The position numbers and the translations under genes are program-made. Source: Planctomycetota bacterium (GTDB taxonomy: Bacteria; Planctomycetota; PUPC01; DSUN01). From it: a stretch of DNA of 60,574 nt. Each line of letters starts with the position of its first letter. The first letter of the stretch is position 1. The notes beneath the pieces are model-generated. The model saw only the letters and a program-made list of their open reading frames with translations, did not search any database and had not been told where the DNA came from. Shown here piece after piece: positions 6,601 to 15,321 of the stretch. The stretch spans positions 1-60,574 of the forward strand of contig VGYW01000002.1 in assembly GCA_016872875.1 (NCBI GenBank), in the 5' to 3' direction.

Positions 6601-7332
6601 TCACGGCTTCTCGCCTTCGAGGGGCTTGATCTCGATGACGTTGCGGAGCGGGACGGTGTCGGGAGCGGGCTTCTTGTCGGCGGGGCTGCGGAGGATGTGG
6701 AGGTCAATGGCAGCGGCGTCGGCGAAGGCGCCGGTGAGGGTCTTGGGCTGCGAGCGTGCCGTGAGGTGCCAGAGTCCGCCGCCGGTGGGGCGGAGGGCGG
6801 CGATGTCGGCGGCGTGGATGGGGATGGGGGCGGCCTCGCCGGAGGGGGTGAAGTGGAGGAGGAGGTCGGTGACGATGAGGCCGGCGAGGGGCTCCTTGCC
6901 GGTCTTGGTGTTGACGACGACGGCGGCGCGGCGGTAGGCGTCGTCGGTCACCTGTGCTCTGAACTTGGCGGGGGGCAGGGAGGCCTTGGAGATGGGCGTG
7001 GCCCTGGGGTTGGGGACTTCGAGGCCGAACTGGGTGGTGGTGATGGTGGGCGGCTCGGTGAGCTCGACGGGGGGAGCGGCGATCAGGGGCACGATGTCGT
7101 TGGCGGGCAGGTCCTTGTAGGCGCTGCGGAAGAGGGAGCCGATGACGAAGAGGACGAAGGAGAGGCCGAGGAGCCAGCGGATGCTGATGGAGGTGGCCTT
7201 GGCCTTGTCGCTCTTGATCTCGCGGTCAACGGCGGCCTTGATCTCTTCGAGGTCGTGCTGGATCTCGGCGCCACAGTTGTCGCAGTAGAGGCGGTTGATC
7301 GGGTTGTCGGTGCCGCACTTCTTGCAGAGCAT
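6601..7332 (-). CDS. Zinc-ribbon single-span membrane protein
   Basis: 243 residues. The N-terminal zinc ribbon is CKKCGTDN then YCDNCGAEI (two CxxC pairs in the first 25 residues). It is followed by an acidic linker and one membrane helix (about 50-70, IRWLLGLSFVLFVIGSLF). An extracytoplasmic domain of about 170 residues follows, including VTDLLLHFTPSG and LRNVIEIKPLEGE, and is unassigned. It is the last gene of the kinase-like operon, 12 nt after the TPR gene. A role in an envelope complex with its neighbours is an inference. Confidence 0.7.
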   Translation of the reverse strand: MLCKKCGTDNPINRLYCDNCGAEIQHDLEEIKAAVDREIKSDKAKATSISIRWLLGLSFVLFVIGSLFRSAYKDLPANDIVPLIAAPPVELTEPPTITTTQFGLEVPNPRATPISKASLPPAKFRAQVTDDAYRRAAVVVNTKTGKEPLAGLIVTDLLLHFTPSGEAAPIPIHAADIAALRPTGGGLWHLTARSQPKTLTGAFADAAAIDLHILRSPADKKPAPDTVPLRNVIEIKPLEGEKP

Positions 7333-7344
7333 GGCGCGCGGTTC

Positions 7345-9372
7345 CTAGGGGGCCAGGGTGAAGCTCCATTCGATATTGCGGCTGTTGCCCTTGGCATCCT
7401 CGGCATGGACGTTGACGAGGTATTCGCCCTTGGGCAGCTTGTCGGGCGGCATGGGCGCCCGGACGTTGGGGGAGATGGGCGACAGGCGAGCGATCGGGGG
7501 GTCGGTGCTTGCGAACTGCACCTTGCCGGCTGAGACAAGGGTACGGGAGGCCACGGAGCCGCCCGGGGGGTAGCGGACCATGACGCGGACGCTCTCGATG
7601 TTGACGCTGCTGAGGCTGTCCTTGAGCTCGAACTCGATGGCCTTGAGGGAGGGGACGCTGGCGCCGGCGTCGGGGCGGCGGTTGAGGACGCGGGGCGGGT
7701 CGCGGTCGAGCTCGAAGACCTCGCTGGTAGCCGTCCCTTTCTTGCCGACGGGGTTGATGAGGGAGAGCTCGACGCGGTATCTGCCCTGGGGCAGGTTGAC
7801 TGCTGCGGCGCAGAGGCTCGGCCCGTTGAGCTGGAAGTGGAGGGGCCGGGAGGTGCCGGAGGCTGTTTCGAGGAGGTTGAGGGTGACGCTGTCGGGGCCG
7901 AGGGGCTTGACCGAGCCTGGGACCGCGAGGTTGGCGGTCACGAGCAGGTCGTAGTCGGTGAAGAGCTTCTCGAGCTTGGCCTCGAACTGGCTGATGGTGG
8001 GGTTGGAGCCCACCTGGGCTCCGAGGACGTCGAGCCTGGACTGCTCGGCCTTGTCGAGGAGCCCCTTGACCTTGGCCAGGTGGTCGGCCATCTTGGCGAA
8101 CTGCTCGGTTTCGTAGTAGAGGACGGCGAGGCTGACGTGGACCCTGAGCATCGCGGCGCGGAAGAAGGGGTCGCTGGGGCCTGCGGCGAGGGCGGCGGCG
8201 TGCTCGAAGTGGGCGATGGCCGGCGCCTTGCTCTTGCCGGTCTCGCCCTCGATGGTGCCGAGGATGCAGGAGGCGAGGAACTTGTCGCGCGTGCTGGCCT
8301 TGGGGTTGTCGAGGGCCGCTGTGAGCTCGGCGGCTGGGACGGCGAAGAGGTGGGGGTTTCTGACGCGGCCGGCGCGGGCGTTGAGGTAGACCGCGATGGC
8401 CTGGTTGAAGCGGCTCTGCCAGGAGAGCTTGGCGAGGCGTTCGGCCTCGGTGAAGAAGGCGATGGCCTCGGGTGCCCCGCCCTTCTGCGCGGTGTGGTAG
8501 GAGGCGAACGCCTGGCAGATGAGGGCGTAGAGGGGGCTCCTGGTCCTTCGGAGGACCGCGACCATGCTGCGGAGCTCCCTGGCCGCGGTGTCGGCCTGGC
8601 GCGGGTCGGAGCCGTGGGCGGCGAGAATCTGCGCGTGGGCGGCGGCCAGGTTGAGCTGCGGAACGTCCCAGTCGGGCTTGAACTCCTTGACCTTCGCGAA
8701 CTCCAGGGCGGCGTCGGCGAAGCGCCGCTCCTTGAGGGCCACGAGGCCGTTGAGGTTGTAGAGCACGCTGAGGGAGTCGGGGCCGATGTTGCCGGCCGCG
8801 GCCACCTTGTCTATCTCCGCCTTGCAGCGGGCCAGGTCGCCCTGGATGAAGGCGATGGTGGCGAGGTTGACGTGGACGTCGCCGGAGTCCTCATGGGTGG
8901 TGAGCGCGGCTTCGAGGCTGGCGCGCGCCTTGGCGAGAACTGCGGCGAGGACATCGGGCCTGGGGGCGGCGGCGCGCGTGGCCTCCAGCTCTGCCACGGC
9001 CAGGCCCACGAGGACTGGGAGGGTCGGCTTGCGGCCCGTGGACTCCTGGTGTTGCCGGAGCTGCTCGTAGACGCGCAGGGCGTCGGCGAACTTGGCGGGG
9101 TTGGACTGGCCTTCGTCCACCAGGAGCTTGCCTTCGGCCTCGCGCGGCGCGTCGTACTCGGGCTTCGCGTACTTGGCGGCTTCGATGTTCTCCGCGACCG
9201 CCTGCATGTTCCCCGCCGCGTAGCCGTCCATCGCGCGGTTGAATGCCTTGCGCGCCTTGTATTCGTCGGCCGTGCCCAGGAGGAGAATGAGGCCGACGAG
9301 GCCGAGCACGGTGGCGACGCCGAGCTCGGCGGCCGACCGCGGCGTGAGGCGGAATGGGAGGCGGAAGGGCAC
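7345..9372 (-). CDS. TPR-rich membrane-anchored protein
   Basis: 675 residues from a GTG with AGGAG upstream. An N-terminal membrane helix (about 14-34, AELGVATVLGLVGLILLLGT) is followed by many TPR-like helical pairs from about 40 to 460 (for example FADALRVYEQLRQH and FADAALEFAKVKEFKPDWD). The C-terminal beta region (about 470-675, ending GEYLVNVHAEDAKGNSRN) is Ig-like. Probably a periplasmic scaffold. It starts 12 nt after the signal-peptidase-like gene and is 12 nt from the zinc-ribbon gene, so the genes are cotranscribed. Confidence 0.75.
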   Translation of the reverse strand: MPFRLPFRLTPRSAAELGVATVLGLVGLILLLGTADEYKARKAFNRAMDGYAAGNMQAVAENIEAAKYAKPEYDAPREAEGKLLVDEGQSNPAKFADALRVYEQLRQHQESTGRKPTLPVLVGLAVAELEATRAAAPRPDVLAAVLAKARASLEAALTTHEDSGDVHVNLATIAFIQGDLARCKAEIDKVAAAGNIGPDSLSVLYNLNGLVALKERRFADAALEFAKVKEFKPDWDVPQLNLAAAHAQILAAHGSDPRQADTAARELRSMVAVLRRTRSPLYALICQAFASYHTAQKGGAPEAIAFFTEAERLAKLSWQSRFNQAIAVYLNARAGRVRNPHLFAVPAAELTAALDNPKASTRDKFLASCILGTIEGETGKSKAPAIAHFEHAAALAAGPSDPFFRAAMLRVHVSLAVLYYETEQFAKMADHLAKVKGLLDKAEQSRLDVLGAQVGSNPTISQFEAKLEKLFTDYDLLVTANLAVPGSVKPLGPDSVTLNLLETASGTSRPLHFQLNGPSLCAAAVNLPQGRYRVELSLINPVGKKGTATSEVFELDRDPPRVLNRRPDAGASVPSLKAIEFELKDSLSSVNIESVRVMVRYPPGGSVASRTLVSAGKVQFASTDPPIARLSPISPNVRAPMPPDKLPKGEYLVNVHAEDAKGNSRNIEWSFTLAP

Positions 9373-9384
9373 GCAAGGCTCCTG

Positions 9385-9924
9385 CTACCGCAGCACCCGC
9401 CCGACGATGGAGCGGACGGGGACGAGGAAGTCGCGCAGCGGCTCGCGGCCGGCGCGGCTGTCGAAGAGGACGAAGACAGTGTTCCTGGGGACAATGAATG
9501 CGCTGAAAGGCGCCGGGCGGTCCCGGGGGTTGAGGTAGTGCTCGGTGACCTGCTGCTCGGGGTCGAGCTTGCCCTCGCGACGCTCGGCGCGGTAGAGCTT
9601 CACCTTGCCGTCCCTGGGGTCCGGCCTCAGCGCCACCTGGTCGCCCGGCTTGCCGAGGACGCGCCCGAACTCGTAGTCCCAGGCCGCGCGTTTCCACGAA
9701 GGCCGCCTGTACATGATGATGTCTTCGTACTCCAGCTCCTCGGGCAGCCGCGCCCACTTGTTCACCACGATGTTGTCGCCGCGCCCGAGCTTCGGCTCCA
9801 TGCGCGTGAACGCCGTCGGCACCTGCTCGCAGCCGTACTGGCTGCCGATGCGCAGCAGCACGAGCGTGACCCCGCCGAGGCCGAGGTAGAAGACGATCGA
9901 GCTGATGATGTCGCGCGGCTTCAT
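9385..9924 (-). CDS. Signal peptidase I-like protein without catalytic Ser or Lys
   Basis: About 179 residues from the ATG at 9924 (a longer frame to 9996 lacks support). Membrane helix about 8-26. The S26 fold is clear: box B (MEPKLGRGDNIVVNKW), box D (GRVLGKPGDQVAL) and box E (FVLFDSRAGREPLRDFLVP, then IVGRVL). However, the residue before the box B Met, normally the nucleophilic Ser, is Arg41. The general-base Lys of box D (KRVxGxPGD) is Gly87. I therefore expect no protease activity and a structural or binding role. It lies between the pseudokinase and the TPR gene in one operon. Confidence 0.8.
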   Translation of the reverse strand: MKPRDIISSIVFYLGLGGVTLVLLRIGSQYGCEQVPTAFTRMEPKLGRGDNIVVNKWARLPEELEYEDIIMYRRPSWKRAAWDYEFGRVLGKPGDQVALRPDPRDGKVKLYRAERREGKLDPEQQVTEHYLNPRDRPAPFSAFIVPRNTVFVLFDSRAGREPLRDFLVPVRSIVGRVLR

Positions 9925-10003
9925 GGGCACGGCTGGCCCTCCAGTGCGGCTCCCCCGCCGCCACTGCATACTACACCGCAGACGCCCGCGAGTCAAGCGC
10001 GGG

Positions 10004-13000
10004 TCATTGCTCGCGCAGGGGGCGGACGGCGAGGTCGCGGAACTCGGCCGAGCTCTTCGGGTTGACCACGAAGCCGTACGTCTGGGCGCCGGAGGGGTCG
10101 GGCGGCAGCTTGTTGGGCATGCGGACCGCGTAGGCGTCGCCGATGGTGACCTCGACGCTGGCGGGGCTGACGGTGGCCCTGATTTCGTACCACTCGCCGG
10201 GCTTGAAGGTGAAGGGCTGGGTCTTGCGCTCGGCAGCCTGCTTGTCCTCCGCCTGTTCGAGGATGATGCCCACGAGGTCGGGCTTGGCGGCGTGCGCCCA
10301 GAAGCCGAGGTTGGGCCTGGCCTTGCCCGCGAGCCGGATGATGGCGCCCGTGCCCTCGAGGAGGCAGACCTTGGCCTTCAGTTCGTAGGCAGGGGGATGG
10401 CGGAGGGAGAAGAGGCACTCCGCGTCGTGGTCCTCGGTGTTGGCACCGCGGAGGACGGTGGTCTCCTTTCCCCCGATGGTGCGCTTTTCGAGCGCCCACT
10501 TTCCGAAGCGCTGCTGCCACTCGTCGAAGAGGGTCTCGCGCAGTGGGGCCACCTCGCGGCCGAGGGCCAGGTTCGTCTCGATCTCGAGCTTCTCCACCTG
10601 CTTCTTGCACTGGGCGATCCGCTGGTTGATGTCATCGAGGTTCGCGCTCACGTCGTAGACCTTGCTGGCGTGCTTCTCGCGCAGGGTGGCGAGGCGGAAG
10701 AGAGCGCGGTCCCAGGCCTGCTCGTTCATGTAGCGCTTGGCCTCCAGGAGCAGGCGGCTGGCCTCCTCCTGGGGGCCGGCGGTGGGGGGCGCTTTCTCCA
10801 GGCCAAGCTGGACCTCGACGCGCTGGAGGTAGGAGGCCGCGGCTTGGGGCGCGCCGGCCTTGGCGAGGTTGAGCTCGCGCGAGGCGATCGTCGGCAGGTT
10901 CGCGTAGAGGCAGTGGACGCCGAGGGCCAGGTGGCTCTGCGGGTCGGTGGGGTCGGTGGCGAGCACGCCCAGCTTGTAGAGCTCGTCGGGGAGGAACTTG
11001 CCCCAGGGCCGCCGCACGTCGAGCTGGCCGTACTTGAAGAGCACCTCGGCGTCGGTGGCGCCGGCCACCTTGGCCTCGAGCCACTGGGGGTCGAACCTGC
11101 CGCCGACCTTTCCGAGGGAGAAGTCCTTGACGGCGACCGGGTTCGCGGCGTCGCCCAGGCGTCGGACCACGCGGAGCTTGAGGCTCGCGAGGAGCGCGAG
11201 GTCGCCGAGGTAGGCCTCGAGGTAGTTCTCGATGCCTGCGGTGCGGAGGTCTGGCCGTGCCTTCTCGGCCTGGGCCGTGGCCGCGGCGAGCTCCCAGGTG
11301 CGGGCGAGGGCGAGCGACGGCTCGAGGCGGGTGAGGAAGACCCCGTACTTCGCGGCGTCAATGGCCTCGAGCCGCCTGGCCGCGGCGCTCTTCAGGAGCG
11401 GTTCGAGGATGGCGAGCTCGCCCTTGGCGCGGCCCACGAACGGCTCGATGCCGAACGTGGCGGCCACCTGGTCGTAGATGGCCTTGGCCTCCTCGTAGTA
11501 GTTGGCGGCGATCTTCTCCTGGGCGCGCCGCCGGGCGTCCTCGTAGGCGCGCTCGGCCTCCGAGTGGACGGCGTTCTTCTCCAGGAGCACGGCCTGCTTG
11601 ATGGCCTCGGAGGGGTCGGCCTTGAGGAGCTCGTCGAAGGCGGCGAGGGCCTCGCCGAAGCGGCGCTTGGCCGCGAGGTCCCTCGCCCGGGCGCGGGCCT
11701 GGTCGAACTGGGCCTGGGCCTTCTTCCGCTCGACGTCCTCCAGTTGGTCGAGGCGGTGTTCGGCCTTGAAGCCGGCCTCGGTCTTCGCGTGCTTGGCGAC
11801 GATCTCGCGGAGGCGTTTCGTCAGCCCGGCGCGGTCGCCGGGGTGCTCGCGCTCGAAGATGAGCGCGCGCTCGAACTCTGCCTCAGCCTCCAGGGCCGGC
11901 AGGGTCTTCCTCGCCTCGGCCGCCGCCTCCGTGTCCTTGTAGGCGGCCTCGAGCTCCTTGAGCTTGAGGATGCGTTCCTGGACCGCCGCGAGCTGCTTGG
12001 CGGGGTCCTGCTGCTTGGCTGGCGGAGGGGCCATGAGGAGGGCCTGGAGCGCCTCGCGGGCCTTGCGCGCGCGGGCCAGCGCATCGTCGGGCTGGACGGG
12101 GGCCTCGCTTGTCAGGCCCTCGCCCTTCTTGGCGGCGGGCTTGCTCCGGGGCAGGAAGACCAGCAGGGCGACCGCGGCCGCGGCGACGACCACGATGCCC
12201 GCCACGGCGGCCCACGTCCAGCTCCTGTAGGCGGGCCGTCCCTGGCCCGCGGCAGGCGCTTCGCGGGGCACGGAGGCCCCGCCCACAACCTCGCGGGGCA
12301 GAGGCGTCCCGCCCACAGCCTCCTGGGGCGCCGCCTGCGCCGGCGGCGTCGGGGCTGGGGCCTGCTTCCCCTTGATCGCCTCGGCCACGGCCTTGCGCTG
12401 GGCGTCGGGCAGGCGGCCAGCCTGGACCGCCTGGAGGTCCGCCAGGAGGTCCGACGGGCTGGCGTAGCGGTCTGCGGGCCGAACCTGGAGGAGCTTCTCG
12501 ATCACCGTGGCCAGCGAGCGCGGGGCGTCCGGCGCCGCCTCGCGGAGCGGCTGGAAGACGCCGTTGCGGATGGCGAACGTGACCTCGGCCGTGGTGTCGC
12601 CCTTGAACGGCGGGCGGCCGGCGAGGCAGTGGTAGAGCACGGCGCCGAGCGAGAAGAGGTCGGAGCGCAGGTCCAACTGCGTGCGCAGCTCGAAGTACTC
12701 GGGCGGCAGGTAGGCGGGGGAGCGGATGCCCACACCCGTCTTTGCTAGCGAGGGCTCGATGGGGCGCGGCTTCGCCACCCCGAGCTCGGAGAGCTTCACG
12801 CTGCCGTCGCGCGCCACCAGGAGGTTCGTGGGCGAGAGGGCCTCGTGGTTGAGGGCCAGCGGCTCGGCCTGCTGTAGGGCCATCGCGGCGGCCAGGGCGA
12901 CCGAGAGGGCCTCCTTGTGCCCCAGCTTCCCCTTCGTGGCCAGCACCTCGGCCAGCGACGCCCCCTCCACGAAGTCCCGCACCACCACGAGGTCGCCCAG

Positions 13001-13270
13001 CCACTCGCGCGCGCCGAGCACGCGGACGACGTTCGGGTGCTCGATGCGGCTGGCCAGGGCCGCCTCGTGGTGCACGCGGTGGACGAACTCCGGGTCGCGC
13101 AGCACGCTCTTGTCGTAGAGCTTCAGCACGAAGCGGCGGCCGGTGTCGGCCTCGCGGACCACCACCGTGGGGCCTTCGGTCGTCGTGCCCAGCTCGCGCT
13201 CGAGCTCGCACGCCGCGAGGTCGGGCAGCTTCTGCCGCGCCGCCGACGCAGCACCCTGATCTTCGCTCAT
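10004..13270 (-). CDS. Receptor Ser/Thr kinase-like protein, probable pseudokinase, with LamG-like ectodomain
   Basis: 1088 residues. Kinase fold about 23-290: the VAIK-type Lys50, the helix-C Glu and the PPEY/DLFSLGAVLYHCL region are present. But the HRDLKPxN loop reads HEALSPTN (142-149; catalytic Asp is Ala) and DFG reads ELG (162-164). The glycine loop is also weak. Linker 317-338 contains two copies of a repeat-derived peptide (GGTPLPRE, GGASVPRE). Membrane helix about 352-373. About 500 residues of coiled-coil/TPR-like helices follow. The C-terminal domain (about 940-1088) resembles LamG/DUF1080-type folds. First gene of the operon, AGGGGAAG before the start. Confidence 0.85.
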   Translation of the reverse strand: MSEDQGAASAARQKLPDLAACELERELGTTTEGPTVVVREADTGRRFVLKLYDKSVLRDPEFVHRVHHEAALASRIEHPNVVRVLGAREWLGDLVVVRDFVEGASLAEVLATKGKLGHKEALSVALAAAMALQQAEPLALNHEALSPTNLLVARDGSVKLSELGVAKPRPIEPSLAKTGVGIRSPAYLPPEYFELRTQLDLRSDLFSLGAVLYHCLAGRPPFKGDTTAEVTFAIRNGVFQPLREAAPDAPRSLATVIEKLLQVRPADRYASPSDLLADLQAVQAGRLPDAQRKAVAEAIKGKQAPAPTPPAQAAPQEAVGGTPLPREVVGGASVPREAPAAGQGRPAYRSWTWAAVAGIVVVAAAAVALLVFLPRSKPAAKKGEGLTSEAPVQPDDALARARKAREALQALLMAPPPAKQQDPAKQLAAVQERILKLKELEAAYKDTEAAAEARKTLPALEAEAEFERALIFEREHPGDRAGLTKRLREIVAKHAKTEAGFKAEHRLDQLEDVERKKAQAQFDQARARARDLAAKRRFGEALAAFDELLKADPSEAIKQAVLLEKNAVHSEAERAYEDARRRAQEKIAANYYEEAKAIYDQVAATFGIEPFVGRAKGELAILEPLLKSAAARRLEAIDAAKYGVFLTRLEPSLALARTWELAAATAQAEKARPDLRTAGIENYLEAYLGDLALLASLKLRVVRRLGDAANPVAVKDFSLGKVGGRFDPQWLEAKVAGATDAEVLFKYGQLDVRRPWGKFLPDELYKLGVLATDPTDPQSHLALGVHCLYANLPTIASRELNLAKAGAPQAAASYLQRVEVQLGLEKAPPTAGPQEEASRLLLEAKRYMNEQAWDRALFRLATLREKHASKVYDVSANLDDINQRIAQCKKQVEKLEIETNLALGREVAPLRETLFDEWQQRFGKWALEKRTIGGKETTVLRGANTEDHDAECLFSLRHPPAYELKAKVCLLEGTGAIIRLAGKARPNLGFWAHAAKPDLVGIILEQAEDKQAAERKTQPFTFKPGEWYEIRATVSPASVEVTIGDAYAVRMPNKLPPDPSGAQTYGFVVNPKSSAEFRDLAVRPLREQ
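12261..12318. repeat. In-frame tandem GC palindromes in the kinase linker
   Basis: Two consecutive near-copies of a ~29-base palindrome (cgcggggcaNaggcNtcccgcc type), adding a repeat peptide just before the membrane helix. The same family occurs at 28664, 58979 and 60277. Confidence 0.8.
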
Positions 13271-13335
13271 CGCACTTCCCCTCTGATGGCCCTCGGCATC
13301 GTAGCAGACAGGCGGCGGGAAGTCAATGGCCGCTC

Positions 13336-13425
13336 ATCTTCAATCGTCCTCGTCCCTCGTCCTCGCCTCTTCGACCCTCGAGGCAAGAGAATCGAGGACG
13401 AGGACGAGGGACGAGGACGATAGCA
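13336..13425. repeat. 6/7-mer word hairpin (cgtcct / gaggac)
   Basis: The left arm is a run of cgtcct/cgtccct words, the right arm a run of gaggac/gagggac words, and the arms are reverse complements. It sits between the divergent kinase-like and rubrerythrin genes. Nothing else is visible in 13271-13480. Confidence 0.85.
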
Positions 13426-13480
13426 GAAGAGGGGTGTTTGCCGCAATTGGGGGTCATACCCAGAAGCCGCGAGGCGGCCC

Positions 13481-13508
13481 TTGCCCGCGAACGGGAAGCT
13501 GGTACAAT
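13481..13508 (+). promoter_or_regulatory. Rubrerythrin promoter
   Basis: TTGCCC, 16 nt, TACAAT, ending 60 nt before the start at 13569. Confidence 0.55.
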
Positions 13509-13568
13509 GATTTCATGCTCTGTTGGGACGGTGCGGCTTCTGCCCACAGCAATGTAAAGGGGGACAGG

Positions 13569-14069
13569 ATGGCGACGTCTGACAACCTGAGTGCGGCGTT
13601 CGCGGGAGAGAGCCAGGCGAACCGCAAGTACCTGGCCTTTGCGAAGAAGGCCGACGCCGACGGCTTCCCGCAGGTGGCCCGGCTCTTCCGCGCGGCCGCC
13701 GAGGCCGAGACCGTTCACGCACACGCCCACCTCCGCGTGATGGGCGGCGTGAAATCCACCACCGAGAACCTCCAGGCCGCCATCGAGGGCGAAGGCTACG
13801 AGTTCAAGTCCATGTACCCTGCCTTCCTCGCGGCCGCCCAGAGCGAGGGCAACAACCCGGCCACAGCGTCGTTCAAGAACGCCTTGGCGGTCGAGGAGAT
13901 TCACTACGGGCTTTACAGCAGCGCCCTCGACGCCGTGAAAGGCGGCAGGGACCTGCCGGCCGCGGCCATCTTCGTGTGCAGCGTGTGCGGCAACACGGTG
14001 GTGGGCCAGGCGCCCGAAAAGTGTCCGGTCTGCGCCAGCCCCAAGGCGCGCTTCGCCGAGGTCAAGTGA
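13569..14069 (+). CDS. rbr: Rubrerythrin
   Basis: 166 residues. The four-helix diiron domain has the paired ExxH-type motifs (EAETVHAHAH about 49-58, and VEEIHYGLYS about 108-117). The C-terminal rubredoxin-like site (CSVCGNTV, then CPVCAS) binds iron. It reduces hydrogen peroxide in the cytoplasm using reduced rubredoxin or NAD(P)H and is typical of anaerobes and microaerophiles. The start follows a purine-rich aaagggggacagg. Promoter at 13481-13508. Stands alone. Confidence 0.93.
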   Translation: MATSDNLSAAFAGESQANRKYLAFAKKADADGFPQVARLFRAAAEAETVHAHAHLRVMGGVKSTTENLQAAIEGEGYEFKSMYPAFLAAAQSEGNNPATASFKNALAVEEIHYGLYSSALDAVKGGRDLPAAAIFVCSVCGNTVVGQAPEKCPVCASPKARFAEVK

Positions 14070-14206
14070 GCGCTTCCGCGCCCTGAGCGCCTTTCCGCCG
14101 GACAGCGATTCCGCTTTGGCTGAGGAGGGTTAGCGATTAGCTGTTGTCCCGCCTTGGGTTAGAGATTCGCCGCAGGCGTAGAGCGGCTTCGCATTGGAGA
14201 AGATGC

Positions 14207-14234
14207 TTGACTCTTGGCAGTGGACTTGTATAGT
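14207..14234 (+). promoter_or_regulatory. Promoter of the DUF6788-like gene
   Basis: TTGACT, 16 nt, TATAGT, about 28 nt before the start, with AAGGAG between. Confidence 0.6.
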
Positions 14235-14261
14235 ATAGGAGTACAGACAAGGAGACCTACC

Positions 14262-14525
14262 ATGGCCCGGTCCCAGATGCCGCCCCAGGAGCGTGCGTTC
14301 CGCTCCCGCTTGGCCAAGCTCGTCCATGAGGAGCCCCTGGTGCATGGCACGCTCAGCAGCCGCTCCGTGACCTGCGGCAATCCGAGATGCCGGTGTGCAC
14401 GCGGCGAGCGCCACGCGGCGCTTTACCTCGTGTATCGCCGAGAGGGCAGGGTTCACCAAGCCTTCGTCCCTGCGTCACTGGTCTCGGCTGATCGGGTATG
14501 GCCAGCGCGTGTTTGGCCCCGATGA
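14262..14525 (+). CDS. DUF6788-like small protein, probably frameshifted at the 3' end
   Basis: 87 residues. The conserved middle (RSRLAKLVHEEPLVHGTLSS, then VTCGNPRCRCARGERHAALY, with two close cysteine pairs) fits the DUF6788 pattern that I recall from proteins found near mobile elements. Related proteins usually continue with a helical segment after the FVP motif. Here AFVPASLVSADRVWPARVWPR ends soon, and the +1 frame continues with RHWSRLIGYGQRVFG, which suggests a frameshift near 14470. Strong promoter and ribosome site. No known biochemical function. Confidence 0.5.
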   Translation: MARSQMPPQERAFRSRLAKLVHEEPLVHGTLSSRSVTCGNPRCRCARGERHAALYLVYRREGRVHQAFVPASLVSADRVWPARVWPR

Positions 14526-14842
14526 GGCGCCGGAGCGGGTCCGGGACACTCGGCCCAACGCCATCCCCTTGCGTGCCCGCCGCCGCGCACGCGGCCCATG
14601 ATGGCCCTTGCCTCCCCACCGCCTCGTTCCCGGCCAAGTGGCGCACACTCCCCCTGACGCCGCACTACCGCCCAGGTGCCACCTGGGATGCCCCCAAGCC
14701 TTCGTCTCCTCCTGCCGCCGCCCCCACCACGCCCTCCAAATGCCCGCGCGAATCTCCCCTAGGGCACAGCCTGAAACTTACATCAAGCCTGCTCGATACT
14801 CCCGCCGCCGAAAGCGGAATCGCTGGCGAGCTGATCAACTTG
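14526..14842. other. Non-coding stretch
   Basis: About 320 bases with only proline/alanine/arginine-rich open frames lacking ribosome sites. I see no gene; it may hold the decayed continuation of the DUF6788-like gene. Confidence 0.5.
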
Positions 14843-14871
14843 TTGACATCTCGCCCTGCTTGTGCTACATT
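14843..14871 (+). promoter_or_regulatory. Promoter of the PA2779/PA2778 pair
   Basis: TTGACA, 17 nt, TACATT, followed by GGAGG just before the start at 14930. Confidence 0.7.
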
Positions 14872-14929
14872 CAATGGCCGTTGGTGAGTCCCCGAATCTC
14901 TCCCCGTGTACTCAGACCAGGAGGTCGCC

Positions 14930-15313
14930 ATGTTTGCGCGGTGTCTGAAGGTGCGGTACGTGGGCCTGGCGTTGGGGATAGCGCTGATGCTGGGGTGTTT
15001 CCCCTCGGGGGCCGAGGCGAAGATGGTCGGCTCGGCGGCGTCGGGCGAGCAGGGGCTGTCGCCCCGCCAGGCGCGCGAGGCTCAGGTGCTCCGGCTGCTG
15101 GCCGAGGAGAAGGTGGCGAAGGCCCTCGCCGCCGCCAACCTCACGCCCGACCAGGTTCGCGAGCGGCTCGACCGCCTCAACGACGCGCAGCTCTCGCAGC
15201 TCGCCGACCAGCTCGAGACCATCCAGTCCGGCCAGGGCGCGGTGCTCGCACTCGTCGCCTTGTCCATCGTCCTGATCGGGATTCTCATCTGGATGATCAT
15301 TGAGCAGGCCTGA
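14930..15313 (+). CDS. PA2779-family membrane protein
   Basis: 127 residues from the ATG with AGGAGG upstream. Signal peptide or first helix about 7-28 (VGLALGIALMLGCFPSGAEA). The middle reads RLLAEEKVAKALAAANLTPDQVRERLDRL. A C-terminal membrane helix follows (VLALVALSIVLIGILIWMII). This matches the short two-helix PA2779 family, which is encoded next to a PA2778-type C39-like peptidase, exactly as here. The function is unknown; envelope location. Confidence 0.8.
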   Translation: MFARCLKVRYVGLALGIALMLGCFPSGAEAKMVGSAASGEQGLSPRQAREAQVLRLLAEEKVAKALAAANLTPDQVRERLDRLNDAQLSQLADQLETIQSGQGAVLALVALSIVLIGILIWMIIEQA

Positions 15314-15321
15314 GGGCTAGC

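Noticed and set aside
7837..12748. Long plus-strand frames opposite the TPR and kinase-like genes
   Set aside because: They are Glu/Gly/Leu-rich antisense shadows produced by GC-biased third positions; the minus-strand genes have starts, ribosome sites and domains.
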